Under the pieces are notes generated by a model. That model was not told the origin of the DNA. It was given only the letters and a program-made list of their open reading frames with translations, and ran no database searches. Position numbers and translations under genes: made by a program. Of a stretch of 64,000 nt of DNA, positions 14,937 to 23,220 are shown one piece after another. The stretch is taken from assembly GCF_024297065.1 (NCBI RefSeq), contig NZ_CP101114.1, positions 310,001-374,000 of the forward strand. Direction: 5' to 3'. Source of the DNA: Bartonella harrusi (GTDB lineage: Bacteria; Pseudomonadota; Alphaproteobacteria; Rhizobiales; Rhizobiaceae). Position 1 is the first letter of the stretch. Each line of letters opens with the position of its first letter.

Positions 14937-15335
14937 TTAGGAAAGAAATTTTGCTTTCTGTCCTTTTTTCGTTAGTAAATTGATAGCTTGTTTATCGAAT
15001 GAGAAAAAAGTTTTACCACCTAACCAATTGCCTTCATAAGCCATAATGCCGTCCGCAAAATCACCACCAGCTTCAAGAATAGAAAGCCCTGCCTCAACAG
15101 CAGGTCGATTCATTACTACATTACTAGCCGTAAGAAGGTCACGAAGTGTTATCGCTATATCTTCTTTTGAAAGTTTAGCACCTCGACGAAGTATCCAAAC
15201 AAGCTCGCATAGACAAGGGAGAGAAACAGCGATGAGTGAAGCATGCTTTAAGAGCTTACTCGCTAATCTACTCTGTTTTTCATCATCTTGCAAAACAGCA
15301 CGAGCTAAAATATTTGTATCAACAGAAATTTTCAT
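14937..15335 (-). CDS. vapC: VapC-like PIN-domain toxin
   Basis: 132 residues with the PIN acidic residues in order: VDTNIL near the start, CELVW, and a C-terminal GGDFADGIMAY followed by FSFDKQA. PIN toxins cleave RNA with a metal centre. ATGA overlap with the upstream antitoxin confirms the pair. Confidence 0.9.
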   Translation of the reverse strand: MKISVDTNILARAVLQDDEKQSRLASKLLKHASLIAVSLPCLCELVWILRRGAKLSKEDIAITLRDLLTASNVVMNRPAVEAGLSILEAGGDFADGIMAYEGNWLGGKTFFSFDKQAINLLTKKGQKAKFLS

Positions 15336-15583
15336 TCTTCACCCGCCCAACCAGAAGCAACGATTTCGTTCATTTCCTCAATGGTTAGCGGCTTTTTTAC
15401 CTTTCCAGCATGTCGTCCTATAAAATTATCAATTGTGCCGACAGCTTGTGTTGCTTTTACCCGAAGTTCACCACCTGGTAGCTTGTCAAAATTGATCTGC
15501 TCACCTGGTTTGACACCGAGATGTTGCAATAAATCTCGCTTTAATGTAATTTGCCCCTTTGTCGTAACAGTTAGTGAAACCAT
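15332..15583 (-). CDS. vapB: AbrB/VapB-type antitoxin
   Basis: 83 residues; the swapped-hairpin AbrB domain is at the N-terminus (VSLTVTTKGQITLKRDLLQHLGVKPGEQI), followed by a toxin-binding tail (PLTIEEMNEIVASGW). It should bind its own promoter and neutralise VapC. Start ATG at 15583. Confidence 0.9.
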   Translation of the reverse strand: MVSLTVTTKGQITLKRDLLQHLGVKPGEQINFDKLPGGELRVKATQAVGTIDNFIGRHAGKVKKPLTIEEMNEIVASGWAGEE

Positions 15584-15669
15584 GAAAAATCCTTTTCTAT
15601 TTGAGTATTTATAAACATAAATATATAGAATGTGAATTTCAATTACTATAAAAGAGTTTAAAATACGGT

Positions 15670-16248
15670 TTAATGTTTCTTATTAGCAACATATTTTTGA
15701 CGATCAAGTTGTCTCTGGATATTTTTGATTAATCTCTCATTGGCATATTGTGTAATAGTATTTGCAATTTCTGGCTTGGACATTACCCCAGCAATTGAGG
15801 GGCCTTCTTGTTTGGCAATAGGGAATTGATCACCATCGGCTCTTTGAAAAACATTGTTGCCCATTTTTAATTCAACACGCTTAGGAAAACTTCCACCTCG
15901 AATAAAAGCATGGGGTAAGATTTCTTTCTTACCAAACATTGTGTAGGTCACACCATGTTTTGTTTCTCTTGCTTTAAAAAATTTAAGAGGTATCGGTGTT
16001 CCAGAGCCAATGATATCTGTCTCGAGAAGCTGTGCTGTAGCCTTGCCTTTAATATAAACACCTTTCTTGATACGCTTTGATTTGGCTGATGTAAGTTCAG
16101 AAACTTTCTTTTCGGCAAAGCGCTCCACTTGTTTTGCTGCGGTATTTACAGCGTTACGCAAAGCCCAATTCAGGCGTGGTGCTTGAAGATTTGTAAAGGT
16201 ATCTTTCATTTGTTGAAGATACCATTTTTGGTGGATAATTAATTTCAA
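15670..16248 (-). CDS. Prophage minor tail protein Z-like (gpZ)
   Basis: 192 residues, with a basic helical N-terminal half (WALRNAVNTAAKQVERFAEKKVSEL) and ILPHAFIRGG followed by VFQRADGDQFPIAKQEGPSI, the signature region of phage GPZ minor tail/tail completion proteins. In lambda, Z lies between FII and U; here it is upstream of the terminase, on the far side of the VapBC and antirepressor modules, so the structural cluster has been rearranged. Confidence 0.72.
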   Translation of the reverse strand: MKLIIHQKWYLQQMKDTFTNLQAPRLNWALRNAVNTAAKQVERFAEKKVSELTSAKSKRIKKGVYIKGKATAQLLETDIIGSGTPIPLKFFKARETKHGVTYTMFGKKEILPHAFIRGGSFPKRVELKMGNNVFQRADGDQFPIAKQEGPSIAGVMSKPEIANTITQYANERLIKNIQRQLDRQKYVANKKH

Positions 16249-16251
16249 CGT

Positions 16252-16572
16252 CTAAGCCTTTTTTGGAGTAGATGTTGCTGGCTTAAAAACTTTAGATGTT
16301 TTGGTTTGTTTGGGTGTGATTTCCTCTACCACTTCTTCAGTTGATATTTGACCATTTTTATTTTCTTCTTTTTCAACCTTTTTACTTGTCGTATCAGGCT
16401 TTGCATTTGTTTTGCTTTCAACAAAAGGTTTTGCAGCATTGGCACGCTTGAGACGAGCATAGACCTGATTTGAAACCTCAACAAAAGGGGTATTTTGTGT
16501 AGAAGGTTCAAAACGAACGGTGCTTTTATTGTCGCCAACGACACAGATTGGTTTAGTGATGATAGCTTTCAT
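16252..16572 (-). CDS. Hypothetical phage protein, possible FI-like/structural
   Basis: 106 residues, three bases upstream of the gpZ-like gene. The first about 60 residues are folded-looking (IITKPICVVGDNKSTVRFEPS, VYARLKRANAAKPF); the rest is a low-complexity K/E/T/P-rich tail. No family recognised. The ATG at 16572 is preferred to 16608. The close spacing to gpZ suggests a tail or head-completion role; that is context only. Confidence 0.6.
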   Translation of the reverse strand: MKAIITKPICVVGDNKSTVRFEPSTQNTPFVEVSNQVYARLKRANAAKPFVESKTNAKPDTTSKKVEKEENKNGQISTEEVVEEITPKQTKTSKVFKPATSTPKKA

Positions 16573-16923
16573 TATTGCTCCTTTTGAGGAATGATTTAAT
16601 GACATCATGCGTCAAATATTACTTGTTACGATTTGAAAGAATGGACAAGCCAGAATTACCAAGAAAACCAGGCTCTTTAGCCCTGTTTCAAGTCTACATC
16701 TTACTAAATTTTTGGGGAACATTTTTGAATTTTAGACACAATACAACTAGTGCCGTGCCGTCATAAAATACGATTTTTTACACGATGTCAACAGAAAAAA
16801 TCATAATCTAGTATTTTTTTTATTTTTTTAATCAAAATCTGGTGTTTTTAGAAAGTGTTATTTATTTTCTTTTAATACAACATTTGTGTTTTGTTAAAAC
16901 ATTTTAGATGTTATATTATTATA
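16573..16923. other. AT-rich intergenic stretch without a gene
   Basis: 350 bases between divergent genes (gpZ operon leftward, hicAB rightward). It should hold both promoters; the last 100 bases are very AT-rich, but I see no convincing structured element or coding frame. Confidence 0.5.
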
Positions 16924-17106
16924 ATGAACAGTCAAGAATTGAAAAGATATCTTACAAAGCATGGTTGTAGTTTTACTGCAGGGAAGGGTGGACATTTGCT
17001 TGTAAAGCGCGGTTCTAAAAAGTCTGTTTTACCTATGCATGGTACACGTAAAGAATTAGGAACAGGATTAGTTCAGAAGATTCTTAAAGATCTTGGTCTA
17101 AAATAA
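16924..17106 (+). CDS. hicA: HicA-type toxin (second HicAB module)
   Basis: 60 residues, a compact HicA: SQELKRYLTKHGCSFTAGKGGHLLVKRG with the catalytic GGH and a C-terminal HGTRKELGTGLVQKILKDLG. It is distinct in sequence from the first HicA at 1421. Spaced 20 bases from the antitoxin. Confidence 0.88.
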   Translation: MNSQELKRYLTKHGCSFTAGKGGHLLVKRGSKKSVLPMHGTRKELGTGLVQKILKDLGLK

Positions 17107-17126
17107 GCTTGAATATGGAGGTGCAA

Positions 17127-17549
17127 ATGAAATATGCAATCAAATTTATCAAAGATGATAATGATACTCTTCTTGTCATCTCTAAAGATTTTCAGGAATT
17201 TATTACCTACGGTAACGACGAAAAAGAAGCTTTAGAACAGGCTAAAAATGCCCTTTTAACAGTTATTATGGGGCGTTTCCAAGATCGTGAAGTTGTTCCT
17301 TTGGGAGCGTATGATGCTATCTATCCTTTTGTTGAAGTTTCTTCATTAGTGACTTTAAAAATTGCAATACATAACGCTATGATTGAAAAAAACTTACGTA
17401 AAGCTGATCTTGTACGTCTTTTAGAACTTCACCCAATACAAATTGATCGATTGTTGGATTTAAATCACGCAACAAAGTTAGACGCTTTAGAATCCACTCT
17501 CCTTACTCTTGGAAAAGAGGTTACCATTCATGTTCAAGATGCCGCTTGA
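17127..17549 (+). CDS. hicB: HicB-type antitoxin with HTH C-terminus
   Basis: 140 residues. The N-terminal HicB fold (MKYAIKFIKDDNDTLLVISKDFQEF, EALEQAKNALLTVI) is followed by an XRE-like helix-turn-helix region (LRKADLVRLLELHPIQIDRLLDLNHATKLDALESTLLTLG). The ATG at 17127 is behind GGAGG. It probably autoregulates the operon. Confidence 0.88.
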   Translation: MKYAIKFIKDDNDTLLVISKDFQEFITYGNDEKEALEQAKNALLTVIMGRFQDREVVPLGAYDAIYPFVEVSSLVTLKIAIHNAMIEKNLRKADLVRLLELHPIQIDRLLDLNHATKLDALESTLLTLGKEVTIHVQDAA

Positions 17550-17552
17550 CAA

Positions 17553-18089
17553 CTATCGGTTTTGCGCAAAATGTTTGTGAAGCGCATCAAGTACAATACA
17601 GAGTGAATTAACAAGATGTGGTAGCATTTGATCTTCTATAACAAGATATTGTAATGCGGCATAAAAATTGTGTTGGCGATATAGATATTGTGCTTCTTTG
17701 ATAATCTCTTTCATTTTTTCATAACAATCAGTTGCTCTTTCAATCCACCGTTTTTGTGCTTCTCCATTTGATGAAGGAGTAAAATTATCATAAACAGCAC
17801 TAGGTAATACTTTTGCACAGAGGTAATTGTTTCTGATTTGGAGATACTTTTGTGCAGCCTCATATTGATCTTGAGTAAGTTGACCTTGCAAATAAAGCCG
17901 CCCGATATAGGTACCGGAAAGCGGATTTTTGGCATCTTCTATGGATAAACCAAAGCGTTTAGCACGCATTTCTATAGCCAATTGATCAACAGGTTCACGC
18001 GGTGTTTTTGCTCTTGAGATGCGTCCATTTGGTTCTCTTACACATCCCTTAATTCGTGGACGTCCACGTTTTGCTCGTTTCTTTTTCAC
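17553..18089 (-). CDS. Conserved phage hypothetical protein
   Basis: 178 residues. A basic N-terminus (KKKRAKRGRPRIKG...REPNGRISR) precedes GLSIEDAKNPLSGTYIGRLYLQGQLTQDQYEAAQKY, a motif I recall from uncharacterised proteins of alphaproteobacterial prophages; the rest is helical. The basic start suggests nucleic-acid binding. It converges on hicB with a 3-base gap. Confidence 0.65.
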   Translation of the reverse strand: MKKKRAKRGRPRIKGCVREPNGRISRAKTPREPVDQLAIEMRAKRFGLSIEDAKNPLSGTYIGRLYLQGQLTQDQYEAAQKYLQIRNNYLCAKVLPSAVYDNFTPSSNGEAQKRWIERATDCYEKMKEIIKEAQYLYRQHNFYAALQYLVIEDQMLPHLVNSLCIVLDALHKHFAQNR

Positions 18090-18369
18090 TTATGTTCTCA
18101 GATATCTGTTGAATATTTTGCCAAATCTTATCTGACATTGATCGTGTTTTTTGATCCAAAAGGAACAGCCATATTATTAAACCGAAACCTATGATAAAAA
18201 GTGGAATAATCTTTTCTTCTACTCCACCACGTAACTAAGCCAAAATGGTAAAAGATAGCACCGCAATTATAACACCTGCCATGCTGCTAAAATTCTTTTG
18301 CAATCTATAATTATACTTTAATGCCTCTATCTGTTGCTCTGTTATAAGATAAATATTTATGCCTTGCAC
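18049..18369 (-). pseudogene. Small membrane protein, interrupted by TAG
   Basis: A 107-codon frame from GTG (18367-18369) to TAA (18049-18051) with one in-frame TAG at 18235-18237. The two halves each encode a membrane helix (SMAGVIIAVLSFTILA and IIPLFIIGFGLIIWLFLL), followed by a polar tail (SDKIWQNIQQISENISEKE). It overlaps the preceding gene's start by 41 bases. It could be a broken holin-like or accessory protein; the start codon is uncertain. Confidence 0.42.
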
Positions 18370-18400
18370 TTGTAACAGCTTTATTCATTAATGCCTCCAA

Positions 18401-18844
18401 TCAAAAAGGAACTTCGTCATTTAAAGTGTTTGTAGGCATATCAAGAGGTCGCTTGTAGCTTTTGTCATAAGGCGATGATGCGTGTTCTTGATTGTCATCA
18501 TTTTTGCTATCTAAAAGTTTCAACTCGCCTTTGAACTGTGGCAAGACAATCTCTATTGCAAGATGTTCACTACCATTTCTATCTTTCCATTTGCGCGTTT
18601 GTAATTTGCCTTCTACATAGACCTTTGAACCTTTATTGAGATACTGAAGAGCAATTTTTGCCAGATGTGGATTAAAAATGACGATAGAATGCCATTCGGT
18701 TTTGTTGACTCTTTGATTGGTTGCTTTATCAGTATAGCTCTCAGAAGTAGCCATACGAAAATGGACCACCTCAGTACCATTATTCATGGTTTTGCTTTCG
18801 GGATTAGCCCCCAAATGCCCAATTAGCATCACTTTGTTCAGCAT
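18401..18844 (-). CDS. ssb: Single-stranded DNA-binding protein
   Basis: 147 residues with the SSB OB-fold (LNKVMLIGHLGANPE, VVHFRMATSESY, TEWHSIVIFN, LNKGSKVYVEGKLQTRKW) and the acidic interaction tail ending DEVPF. It covers ssDNA in phage replication and recombination. Probably works with the ERF/YqaJ pair at 30 kb. Confidence 0.95.
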   Translation of the reverse strand: MLNKVMLIGHLGANPESKTMNNGTEVVHFRMATSESYTDKATNQRVNKTEWHSIVIFNPHLAKIALQYLNKGSKVYVEGKLQTRKWKDRNGSEHLAIEIVLPQFKGELKLLDSKNDDNQEHASSPYDKSYKRPLDMPTNTLNDEVPF

Positions 18845-19009
18845 GTTTTTTTACCTTAAATTTGTGCTTTAATACGTGCTAAATCTTAGCATAATTTTTA
18901 ATATTATTCAATATTCTCAATTATTAATAACACTTTTTTAAAGTATTATATTATGTTTTATATGCAAAAAAAAACATCAATAGTTCAGTATTTATTTAAA
19001 ACCCTTGAT

Positions 19010-19027
19010 ATACATACAAAAATGTAT
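19010..19027. promoter_or_regulatory. Inverted repeat upstream of brnT (probable BrnA operator)
   Basis: ATACAT/ATGTAT arms with a 6-base A-rich centre, 11 bases before brnT and just downstream of a TTGATA. BrnA represses brnTA through a promoter dyad; assigned by position. Confidence 0.5.
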
Positions 19028-19038
19028 TAACATAAGAT

Positions 19039-19338
19039 ATGAAAATAAGATTTGAGTGGGATAAGACTAAAGCAAAAAGTAATCTTAGAAAGCACCATGT
19101 GAGTTTTGAAATAGCCGCGCGTGTTTTTGCAGACCCATTCGCTATGGTTAGACAAGACCGTATTGAAAACGGAGAATATCGTTGGCAAACTTTAGGACTT
19201 GTGGATGGTTTTTTACTGCTGCTCGTAGCGCATACTGTCCATGACGATAAAGAGGGCATAGAGGTAATCCGCATTATTTCAGCGCGGCGAGCCAATTCGA
19301 AAGAAAGGAAACGTTATGAAGAAGAAAGTTCATTATGA
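19039..19338 (+). CDS. brnT: BrnT family toxin
   Basis: 99 residues with the BrnT signature FEWDKTKAKSNLRKHHVSFEIAARVFADP and a C-terminal IRIISARRANSKERKRYEE, carrying the RelE-like catalytic Arg/His set. It overlaps brnA by 23 bases. Confidence 0.93.
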   Translation: MKIRFEWDKTKAKSNLRKHHVSFEIAARVFADPFAMVRQDRIENGEYRWQTLGLVDGFLLLLVAHTVHDDKEGIEVIRIISARRANSKERKRYEEESSL

Positions 19339-19621
19339 AATTGATGTAGGTAACTTATCACCTTTGACAGATGAACAGAGAGTTGAAATTGATAAACTGG
19401 CTGCAATGCCGGACAGCACGATTGATCATAGTGATATTCCGACTCTTGATGATGCATTCTGGAAAAACGCCGTTCGCAATCCATTTTATAAACCAACGAA
19501 AACTGTTACAACAGTGCGTGTGGATTCAGACGTGTTAGCATGGCTTAAAAGTCAAGGAAAAGGCTACCAAACGCGGATCAATGCTATCTTACGTGATGCT
19601 ATGATGCGTTCAATGCGTTAA
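19316..19621 (+). CDS. brnA: BrnA family antitoxin
   Basis: 101 residues. The N-terminal toxin-binding part holds LTDEQRVEIDKLAAMPDSTIDHSDIP and LDDAFWKNA; the C-terminal ribbon-helix-helix (TVRVDSDVLAWLKSQGKGYQTRINAILRDAM) binds the operator. Confidence 0.93.
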   Translation: MKKKVHYEIDVGNLSPLTDEQRVEIDKLAAMPDSTIDHSDIPTLDDAFWKNAVRNPFYKPTKTVTTVRVDSDVLAWLKSQGKGYQTRINAILRDAMMRSMR

Positions 19622-19706
19622 TATCCACTCCATCTTTTAAGGCGAGGTGAAAGTCAGCAGTCCACTCAACTAAGCAGTTTTTGCTATGGGATTTGTTAAA
19701 CCCCAC

Positions 19707-20237
19707 TTAGCTTCTCCAGCTTTTAAGCTTTTCAAAAGACAAAACTTCTATATAGGTTTTGTAATTCTTATTGTAACCAAAATATCGCATACCATCGTTT
19801 GTTTTAGTTAAATCCAAAAACCTGCAAGATCTTCTCATACTTTCAGTTAAATCGCAGACAATATAGCAAAATACAGGAACATTTTGAGATGGTGGTATTG
19901 GACATCCATCCACTGTGAAAGCCTCACCTTTACGAACTTTTTCTAAATAATCAAAAACATGCGTAACTGGGCTTTTATCCATTGGATCTCTTTCATTTTC
20001 TGTTGGTTGTTCGATATTTACGATTATAATGGATTCAAGTGGAAAAGACTTGGTTTCAGAAACTAAAAAAGGACCGTCGTATATATACTTAAAGTCATAA
20101 AAATCAGTTTTTATAAAACCATTATTTTTTTTCAGATGGACATCAAGCATATCAAGGAGAACCTTAGTCTTTCCATCAAATTGAGGTGTTAATCTGTTCA
20201 CTGAAGTCTCCTGTATAGATAACGAAAACTCTATCAA
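19707..20237 (-). CDS. C-terminal-like remnant of a large ATPase-type protein
   Basis: 176 residues. The C-terminal part (VFCYIVCDLTESMRRSCRFLDLTKTNDGMRYFGYNKNYKTYIEVLSFEKL) resembles the end of long HSP90/GHKL-type ATP-binding proteins, where such a domain follows IIIVNIEQP and DPMDKSPVTHVFDYLEKVRKGE. The ATPase part is absent here, so this is either a stand-alone domain or a fragment. A membrane protein gene precedes it by 14 bases in the same direction. The likeness is from memory and needs a profile search. Confidence 0.5.
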   Translation of the reverse strand: MIEFSLSIQETSVNRLTPQFDGKTKVLLDMLDVHLKKNNGFIKTDFYDFKYIYDGPFLVSETKSFPLESIIIVNIEQPTENERDPMDKSPVTHVFDYLEKVRKGEAFTVDGCPIPPSQNVPVFCYIVCDLTESMRRSCRFLDLTKTNDGMRYFGYNKNYKTYIEVLSFEKLKSWRS

Positions 20238-20251
20238 AATCGGAAATTTTA

Positions 20252-20786
20252 CTATGGCTTTTTAATGGAGCACTGTAGTGTGTAAATAGATATATTTATC
20301 AAACTGCGTGTACGTAAAATAAGAAATAATACACAGACTAAGAAAGAATACCAAAGTACAATATTTAAATACCAAAGAGCAATATCTAAGTACCAAAGTA
20401 CACTATCCAATGAAAAAGAAAGCTTGTGCTCTACGTACTGAGAAATGACGGGCAAAGAAACCGTTTCTTTATAACTATTTGGAAAAATTAAAACGACAAG
20501 CGCTAAAGTTATGAGCTTTAAGAGCCTATGCATATATTGTTGTAAATCACGTGTTAATCTCTGCCAACCTGTTGTATTGCCGCATTGATATTTTAGATTA
20601 TTTTGCAATTCATAAGGAATATGAGAATTGCATAAAATTGCAAAAACAATTGTTACTATTACCAAAGAAACAGACGCGAATGTCAAAATAGTCTGAATAA
20701 AGTCAATATTTTTTTATTCCTAAAAAACATAAAAATATAAAACTTATAACGCCTAACAAGGCTCTTAGCTGCTTATGTGTAAACAT
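20252..20786 (-). pseudogene. Multi-helix membrane protein split by an A7-tract frameshift
   Basis: An ATG at 20784-20786 opens a 27-codon frame with a membrane helix (LLGVISFIFLCFLG) that stops at 20703-20705. Removing one A from the seven-A run (T7 at 20709-20715 on the plus strand) joins it to the 144-residue frame ending at 20252, which has at least two more helices (TFASVSLVIVTIVFAIL, LLKLITLALVVLIFP) and a C-terminal one. It forms a likely operon with the 19707-20237 gene. The split may be real, a slippage switch or a sequencing error. The stretch 20811-21065 upstream shows no gene. Confidence 0.5.
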
Positions 20787-21065
20787 ATCTATTTCCCCTA
20801 GAAAAATTATGATCTCAATTTCTTAAATTATTTTTTTATATAAAGTTACAAACCACCTTGTCTTCTCTTGCATCTACTTGAAATCCTTATATGGGAATGA
20901 ACTGAAATCTTACACAATATAAAAGTATTAATACATTACGGGTTGTAATCACAAATAAAATCATTATAACATATTGAATCTACAATATGAATCCCATTTT
21001 TTACTTTTCAATTGTTTATTTTTTTTTAATTAAAGCCGCGTCGTTATATGACACGGCTTTTTTGT

Positions 21066-21088
21066 AATAAAAAGGCACCCCCCGTGCC
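21066..21088 (-). terminator. Rho-independent terminator of the antirepressor D/hexapeptide operon
   Basis: GGCAC/GTGCC stem with a G-rich loop, followed in the leftward direction by five T. It lies six bases past the hexapeptide gene stop. A second hairpin (GCCG...CGGC, about 21033-21058) with six T on the plus strand lies beside it and may serve the other direction. Confidence 0.75.
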
Positions 21089-21093
21089 ATTAT

Positions 21094-21408
21094 TTATACT
21101 ACGTGTTCTAAAGTTTTTTCACGACTATTGATTATAACATCACCACTCACTTCATTACGAACATACGCATTGCCAAATATTTTTGCATTTTCAGAAATGA
21201 CGGCATTCATTGCAACTATAGCATCATCATAAACCCAGCAATTGCCATCATGAGAGAGGTTTTCTTCTTTTTCAATAAAACCACCAAGATCACCAGCCTT
21301 AACATTTCCAAAATCTCTTAAGGCACGAATGCGATAAAGTGTGACACTTTCAATTTTTCTGGTTTTATCTGTAAATTCATATTTTTTAGATACATTTATA
21401 GTGGTCAT
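21094..21408 (-). CDS. Hexapeptide-repeat (beta-helix) phage protein, short form
   Basis: 104 residues. Shares the N-terminal module KKYEFTDKTRKIE...LYRIRALRDFGNVKAGDLGGFIEKEENLSHDGNCWVYDDA with the proteins at 28343 and 28939, followed by only about five six-residue turns (NAVISENAKIFGNAYV). The repeats predict a left-handed parallel beta-helix. It lies directly downstream of an antirepressor gene, as does its relative at 28343. Function unknown. Confidence 0.75.
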   Translation of the reverse strand: MTTINVSKKYEFTDKTRKIESVTLYRIRALRDFGNVKAGDLGGFIEKEENLSHDGNCWVYDDAIVAMNAVISENAKIFGNAYVRNEVSGDVIINSREKTLEHVV

Positions 21409-21975
21409 AGGTAAGTTCCTAATCTAATAGTTGATAAAATTTTAATAAGAATTTGAAAAGAGGCGCCCCCGCCGCGCCTAGGCGTCTGTTTACGCTGCCT
21501 TGACGACACCTTCGTTAAAACGCGCTTAGCTTCTTTTGTGACGGATTTGTAATGATCAAGCTCTTTTTCAATTTCATCTATTTTTAAAAGACGACCAAAA
21601 ATTATACCCATGATTTTAGGATAATTTGTCAAAACATATTGGCGAAGATAGTTAAAATCATCAAAGCGTGTATCATTATCATAATCGGTTTGTGTTTGTC
21701 TCTCAAGTTCTATCCAGCGATCAATGATCTTAGCACGTAACACTGTACTATACCCCGAATAAAATAAGGCATTCACGTTTAGGAAGGTTGTAGCAGACTA
21801 ATTTACGTTCTGTAGAATCCTTATAAGTTCCTTGAAATGCACTCACCTCAATTTTGAGGTCAGTACATATTTGCAGAATATCTCTTACAATATTGTCATG
21901 CCTTTTATCGCACAACTTTGCAATTTCACGGCTAGACATTGTTAACGTAGTTTGAGTATGTACTAAAGTATTCAT
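21405..21975 (-). pseudogene. Rha-type antirepressor with short C-terminus (copy D), two frameshifts
   Basis: From ATG 21975 the frame encodes a Rha domain ([32 protein letters not shown]) and stops; the continuation ([15 protein letters not shown]) is in another frame after about 21752, consistent with a 2-base loss against copies B and E. It then reads DYDNDTRF...HYKSVTKEAKRVL, as in copy C. A second shift lies near the end: in a neighbouring frame the sequence ends VVKAA with TAA at 21490-21492, like the AA ending of copy C. The gene is probably inactive. Confidence 0.8.
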
Positions 21976-22103
21976 AATATTGGTTCCTTTGTTTTAAAAG
22001 TTTAAGTATCCAGGGCTAAAACAACCGAACCAATTCAGTCCTTCACGTCTTTAGGTTACCCTTGGACATCCACGTGAAGACCCTGGACTAATTAAATGAA
22101 GAG
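21976..22103 (-). promoter_or_regulatory. Antirepressor D leader (diverged) with C4 target sites
   Basis: Primary sequence differs from copies A-C but every main helix can be drawn: CCAGGG (22081-22086) with CCCTGG (22010-22015); CTTCACGT with ACGTGAAG (22041-22048 and 22072-22079), 8 perfect pairs; TTGTTTTA with TAAAACAA, 8 perfect pairs; AATTGGTT (within 22025-22036) with AACCAAT (21979-21985) between AAGGA and ATG. The internal TTGACT-TATAAT promoter of A-C is not seen here, as in the single-promoter P1 arrangement. Confidence 0.65.
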
Positions 22104-22170
22104 CAACAGATCTTTCGGGATACTGTTGAACCGATTGGTTACAGGTGTTTTAAGCCTACCTTGTAACCTA
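22104..22170 (-). ncRNA. C4-like antisense RNA D
   Basis: Behind a TTGACA at 22187-22192. A hairpin GGTTACA/TGTAACC (22137-22168) presents b' (22143-22161), whose GGCTTAAAACA pairs with leader 22013-22026 with one bulged A. a' (22131-22140, AACCAATCGG) is complementary to TTGGTT in 22025-22036. A CAACAG/CTGTTG stem (22104-22128) encloses CCGAAA, the element common to all four copies. Confidence 0.62.
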
Positions 22171-22209
22171 ATAGCTTTAAAAAATTTGTCAAGCTGTTCA
22201 TGAAATCAT

Positions 22210-22548
22210 CTAGCATTTTATCGTGTCCTTTTGGGTTGCAAGGGCTTTAATTTCCTTGTTGATTTCATCTATGAGGGGCTCGTAATTCAGGACGCTTTTA
22301 GGCACTCTACCACCATATAGCCATGCTTTCACTTGCGCTTTGGTACTGTAATCTGCATTTTTTGGTATAGTGTAATACTGCCCACCATCAAATTTTTCAC
22401 ACTCTCTTGCGCCATCTTCGTATTCGTAGAGATTGTAAAAATATTCAGCTGCTCCATCCCCCCATGGTACATATCCGACAGCTGTTGCAACAAATTTTTT
22501 TTGCGGTTGCTTACGTTTTGTTAAAAACAAATCTTTGAAAATTCTCAT
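22210..22548 (-). CDS. Hypothetical phage protein
   Basis: 112 residues from the ATG at 22548 (an upstream ATG at 22590 would add 14). Basic start (MRIFKDLFLTKRKQPQKK), then an aromatic, acidic core (GYVPWGDGAAEYFYNLYEYEDGARECEKF) and a helical end. No family recognised. It lies between the antirepressor D module and the replication genes, in the same direction. Confidence 0.6.
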   Translation of the reverse strand: MRIFKDLFLTKRKQPQKKFVATAVGYVPWGDGAAEYFYNLYEYEDGARECEKFDGGQYYTIPKNADYSTKAQVKAWLYGGRVPKSVLNYEPLIDEINKEIKALATQKDTIKC

Positions 22549-22716
22549 GTTTTTAGTCCATAATTTTACCACTTGGTCTATTTGCCTCAAAATTGACTGT
22601 ACAGAGCGTTTTTAGATTTTTATGTTTGGGCATCAAAAAATCTTTAGATTGCTTTGTATGGTCTCTTTTTGTCGATTTAAACACATATCCAATCACAAAA
22701 TGATCAGCACTTTTCA

Positions 22717-23220
22717 CTATTTTGCTATCTCGTCTTCAAGACCCTTTAAAACTTCACTCAGCTCTGCTTCAAACTTTTCTGCACCCTCTGGTGTTAAAGG
22801 CATCTCTTTCCCTTTGTCCTGTATCTCAGGTTTTTGAAGGCTTCTAACGAGGTAATCGATATTCATGTGTATGTTGCTTTCAAGCTGTTCACAATAGCGA
22901 TAAAAATCGGCTGTTGATGGCATAAAAGTTGCATTTAAACCTTCTGCTTTGCCTCTCAAAGCGTTCTTTGTTGCCGTTTGCAATGCCCAGCTGCTTATAC
23001 CGTCCAGCGTGTAAAAATACGCAAGCGCTGTTGATTTTTCATCATATTCTGATGGGCTTTTGAGACCATTTGACAACACTAGATACGTGGTTTGGATTTC
23101 CTCTTCAGTTGCTTTGTTTTCAAGTTTTTTCAACGCATCATTGGCTAATGAGGTAATTCTCTCCGCTTCTGCAATCGAGGGTTTTTGTCCCGGTAACCAA
23201 AGGAATGGTGGTTCTTTCAT
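22717..23220 (-). CDS. Hypothetical phage replication-associated protein
   Basis: 167 residues from ATG 23220, preceded by GAGG and overlapping the DUF1376 gene end by 83 bases. It contains PPFLWLPGQKPSIAEAERITSLANDALKKL and GLNATFMPSTADFYRYCEQLE. No family assigned. Position directly after a replication-type protein, and the deep overlap, suggest a coupled role such as helicase loading, as proteins in this slot often have; that is inference. Confidence 0.6.
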   Translation of the reverse strand: MKEPPFLWLPGQKPSIAEAERITSLANDALKKLENKATEEEIQTTYLVLSNGLKSPSEYDEKSTALAYFYTLDGISSWALQTATKNALRGKAEGLNATFMPSTADFYRYCEQLESNIHMNIDYLVRSLQKPEIQDKGKEMPLTPEGAEKFEAELSEVLKGLEDEIAK

